NCBI GenBank assembly: GCA_018268455.1
Contig: JAFDWM010000009.1
Span: 1 to 48,351, forward strand
Length of the DNA: 48,351 nt
Source: Actinomycetota bacterium
GTDB lineage: Bacteria; Actinomycetota; Actinomycetes; Actinomycetales; Microbacteriaceae
Direction of reading: 5' to 3'
The translations under genes and the position numbers were made by a program. The notes under the pieces were generated by a model, which saw only the letters and a list, made by a program, of their open reading frames with translations, ran no database searches and was not told where the DNA came from. Position 1 is the stretch's first letter, and each line of letters begins with the position of its first letter. Positions 46,965-48,351 of the stretch are shown one piece after another.

Positions 46965-47609
46965 CTACTCCCCTGCGAGACCGCCGAGCAGATGGCCGAA
47001 CGAGCGACCCTCGCCCAGGTAGTTGCCCGGGTCGAACGGGTCCTTGTCGGCGACCGGCTCCCGGCGGGCCATCGCCTCTGCGAGCTCGCGGGCGCCGCGC
47101 TCGACGCGCGTGCTGAGCGGCGCCACGTCGTCGGCGTTCGCGCCCCAGTCGCTCGATGCTGCGAACACGCCGGTCGGCACCGGCTCGGCATGAAGGTACG
47201 TGAACAGCGGGCGGATCGCGTAGTCGATCGCGAGCGAATGACGCGCGGTGCCCGCGTTCGCGCCGATCAGCACCGGCTTGCCGCTGAGCGCATCCGGGTC
47301 GAGCACGTCGATGAACGACTTGAACAGCCCGTTGTAACTGGTCGAGAAGATCGGGGTGACCGCGATCAGTCCGTCGGCGGAGACGACCGTGTTGATGGCC
47401 GAGTCCAGTGCGGGCGGAGCGAAGCCGGTGAGCAGGTTGTTCGTGATGTCGTGTGCAAGATCGCGCAGCTCGATCACATCGACGCTGACCTCGGATCCGA
47501 GCTCGCCGAGTCGGCGGGCTGTCTCGGCCGCCAGGCGGTCGGCGAGCATGCGGGTCGAGGACGGATTGCTGAGTCCCGCGGATACGACCGCGATGCGACG
47601 CGCGCCCAT
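46965..47609 (-). CDS. CE1759-family FMN reductase
   Basis: A 214-aa NAD(P)H-dependent flavin reductase of the flavodoxin-fold type. The start RRIAVVSAGLSNPSSTRMLADRL is the FMN phosphate-binding loop, and TPIFSTSYNGLFKSFIDVL covers the isoalloxazine-contact region. The end, NYLGEGRSFGHLLGGL, matches the subgroup that partners luciferase-like monooxygenases. The gene is one base downstream of such a monooxygenase gene and is certainly co-transcribed, so it probably supplies reduced FMN to that enzyme. Confidence 0.9.
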   Translation of the reverse strand: MGARRIAVVSAGLSNPSSTRMLADRLAAETARRLGELGSEVSVDVIELRDLAHDITNNLLTGFAPPALDSAINTVVSADGLIAVTPIFSTSYNGLFKSFIDVLDPDALSGKPVLIGANAGTARHSLAIDYAIRPLFTYLHAEPVPTGVFAASSDWGANADDVAPLSTRVERGARELAEAMARREPVADKDPFDPGNYLGEGRSFGHLLGGLAGE

Positions 47610-47610
47610 G

Positions 47611-48351
47611 TCAGCGCGCTCCCTTGACGGCCGCGGTGCCGAAGGCGGATCCCGCCGTTGCGGGCACCGCTCCGCCGTCCTGGTACGGGGAGCCGGCGGT
47701 CAGGTTGTCCCCTCGGTTCGCGCCGGGCCGTGCCTCACGGGAGGGCCCGTCGCCGTACACGGCCCGTACGCGCGCGGCGTGGGTCGGCGCGTCCGGGACG
47801 GTCTCCGGCCGGTTCTGCGCGAGCTCCTTGCGCAGCACCGGCACGACCTCCCCGCCGAGCAGGTCGATCTGCTCGAGCACGGTCTTCAGCGGCAGGCCCG
47901 AGTGGTCCATGAGGAACAGCTGGCGCTGGTAGTCGCCGTAGTGCTCGCGCATCGCCGCGTAGCGGTCGATGACCTGCTGCGGCGAGCCGACGGTCAGCGG
48001 CGTCATCTCGGTGAAGTCCTCCATCGACGGGCCGTGGCCGTACACCGGGGCGTTGTCGAAGTAGGGGCGGAACTCGTCGATCGCGTCCTGCGACTTCGGG
48101 CGGATGAACGCCTGGCCGCCGAGGCCGACGATCGCCTGTTCGGCCGTGCCGTGCCCGTAGTGCGCGAAGCGCTGACGGTACAGCGCGATGAGTCGCTGGT
48201 AGTGCTCCTTGGGCCAGAAGATGTTGTTCGCGAAGAAGCCATCGCCGTAATAGGCGGCCTGCTCAGCGATCTCCGGGGTGCGGATGGAACCGTGCCAGAC
48301 GAACGGCGCGACGCCGTCGAGCGGTCGCGGCGTCGATGTGAACCCCTGCAG
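47611..48351 (-). CDS. CE1758-family FMN-dependent luciferase-like monooxygenase (N-terminus beyond window)
   Basis: The 246 C-terminal residues of an LLM-class flavin-dependent monooxygenase; the frame is open to the right edge. LDGVAPFVWHGSIRTPEIAE, YYGDGFFANNIFWPKEHYQR, FIRPKSQDAIDEFRPYF and MTPLTVGSPQQVIDRYA fit the CE1758 group. A polar, low-complexity tail of about 60 residues, rich in Gly, Ala and Thr (ending AFGTAAVKGAR), follows the domain. The FMN reductase gene begins one base after its stop, giving a two-component monooxygenase. The substrate is unknown. Confidence 0.9.
   Translation of the reverse strand: MQGFTSTPRPLDGVAPFVWHGSIRTPEIAEQAAYYGDGFFANNIFWPKEHYQRLIALYRQRFAHYGHGTAEQAIVGLGGQAFIRPKSQDAIDEFRPYFDNAPVYGHGPSMEDFTEMTPLTVGSPQQVIDRYAAMREHYGDYQRQLFLMDHSGLPLKTVLEQIDLLGGEVVPVLRKELAQNRPETVPDAPTHAARVRAVYGDGPSREARPGANRGDNLTAGSPYQDGGAVPATAGSAFGTAAVKGAR

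Overview
This window is chromosomal DNA of a high-GC actinobacterium, most likely Microbacterium or a close relative in Microbacteriaceae. The basis is the GC-rich codon use, the gene order dapA-rnj-ftsK-pgsA-cinA-clgR-DUF3046-recA-recX-miaB-miaA, a tmRNA tag ending in FALAA, and many TANNNT boxes placed 6-7 nt before start codons (leaderless transcription). Almost all of it is vertically inherited core sequence. The only clear mobile element is a truncated IS1634-type transposase gene at the left edge. I see no prophage, CRISPR array or plasmid functions, and no gene-free stretch longer than 300 bases.

Layout. 0-5 kb: IS1634-family transposase (runs off the left edge), tRNA-Lys(CTT), histidinol-phosphatase hisN, a secreted GH16 glycosidase with a ricin-B-like tail, tmRNA (ssrA). 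5-8.7 kb: SIMPL-domain protein, hflX, an RsmC-like methyltransferase and dapF. 8.8-10.6 kb: a compact ClpP protease locus, with two adjacent clpP paralogues and a convergent ClgR-like XRE regulator; a GAGCGGATCCGCT palindrome lies upstream of both transcription units. 10.7-26.2 kb: a long, mostly minus-strand core block of tRNA modification (miaB, miaA), recombination (recA, recX), the protease activator clgR, pgsA, ftsK, rnj, dapA, folA and thyA, with a Nudix hydrolase and an SDR inserted. 26.3-34.3 kb: a thiol/redox trio (thioredoxin-like, DUF4395, OsmC), a TPR-like membrane protein, a DrrAB-type ABC exporter, and a very large SARP/STAND regulator translationally coupled to dapB. 34.3-41.3 kb: GNAT plus pyrimidine-dimer glycosylase, a histidine phosphatase, an aldo/keto-reductase-fold protein lacking the usual catalytic tetrad, pnp, a DUF5302 protein, and a secreted SLT-type cell-wall enzyme. 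41.3-44.9 kb: a C4-dicarboxylate symporter divergent from a CitA/DcuS-type two-component system. 44.9-48.35 kb: a flavin-themed end, with an FMN riboswitch in front of a type-II (RibH2-like) lumazine synthase, then an FAD oxidoreductase, an FMN reductase and a luciferase-like monooxygenase cut by the right edge.

The genes connect in several ways. dapF, dapA and dapB all serve the diaminopimelate/lysine pathway but sit in separate transcription units. The two ClgR-like regulators and the clpP pair suggest two layers of protease control. The dicarboxylate TCS probably controls the adjacent transporter. The right end could couple flavin supply to flavin-dependent redox enzymes. The most rewarding items are the ClpP-pair/regulator locus, the apparent AKR pseudoenzyme, the riboswitch-controlled RibH2, and the density of leaderless starts.
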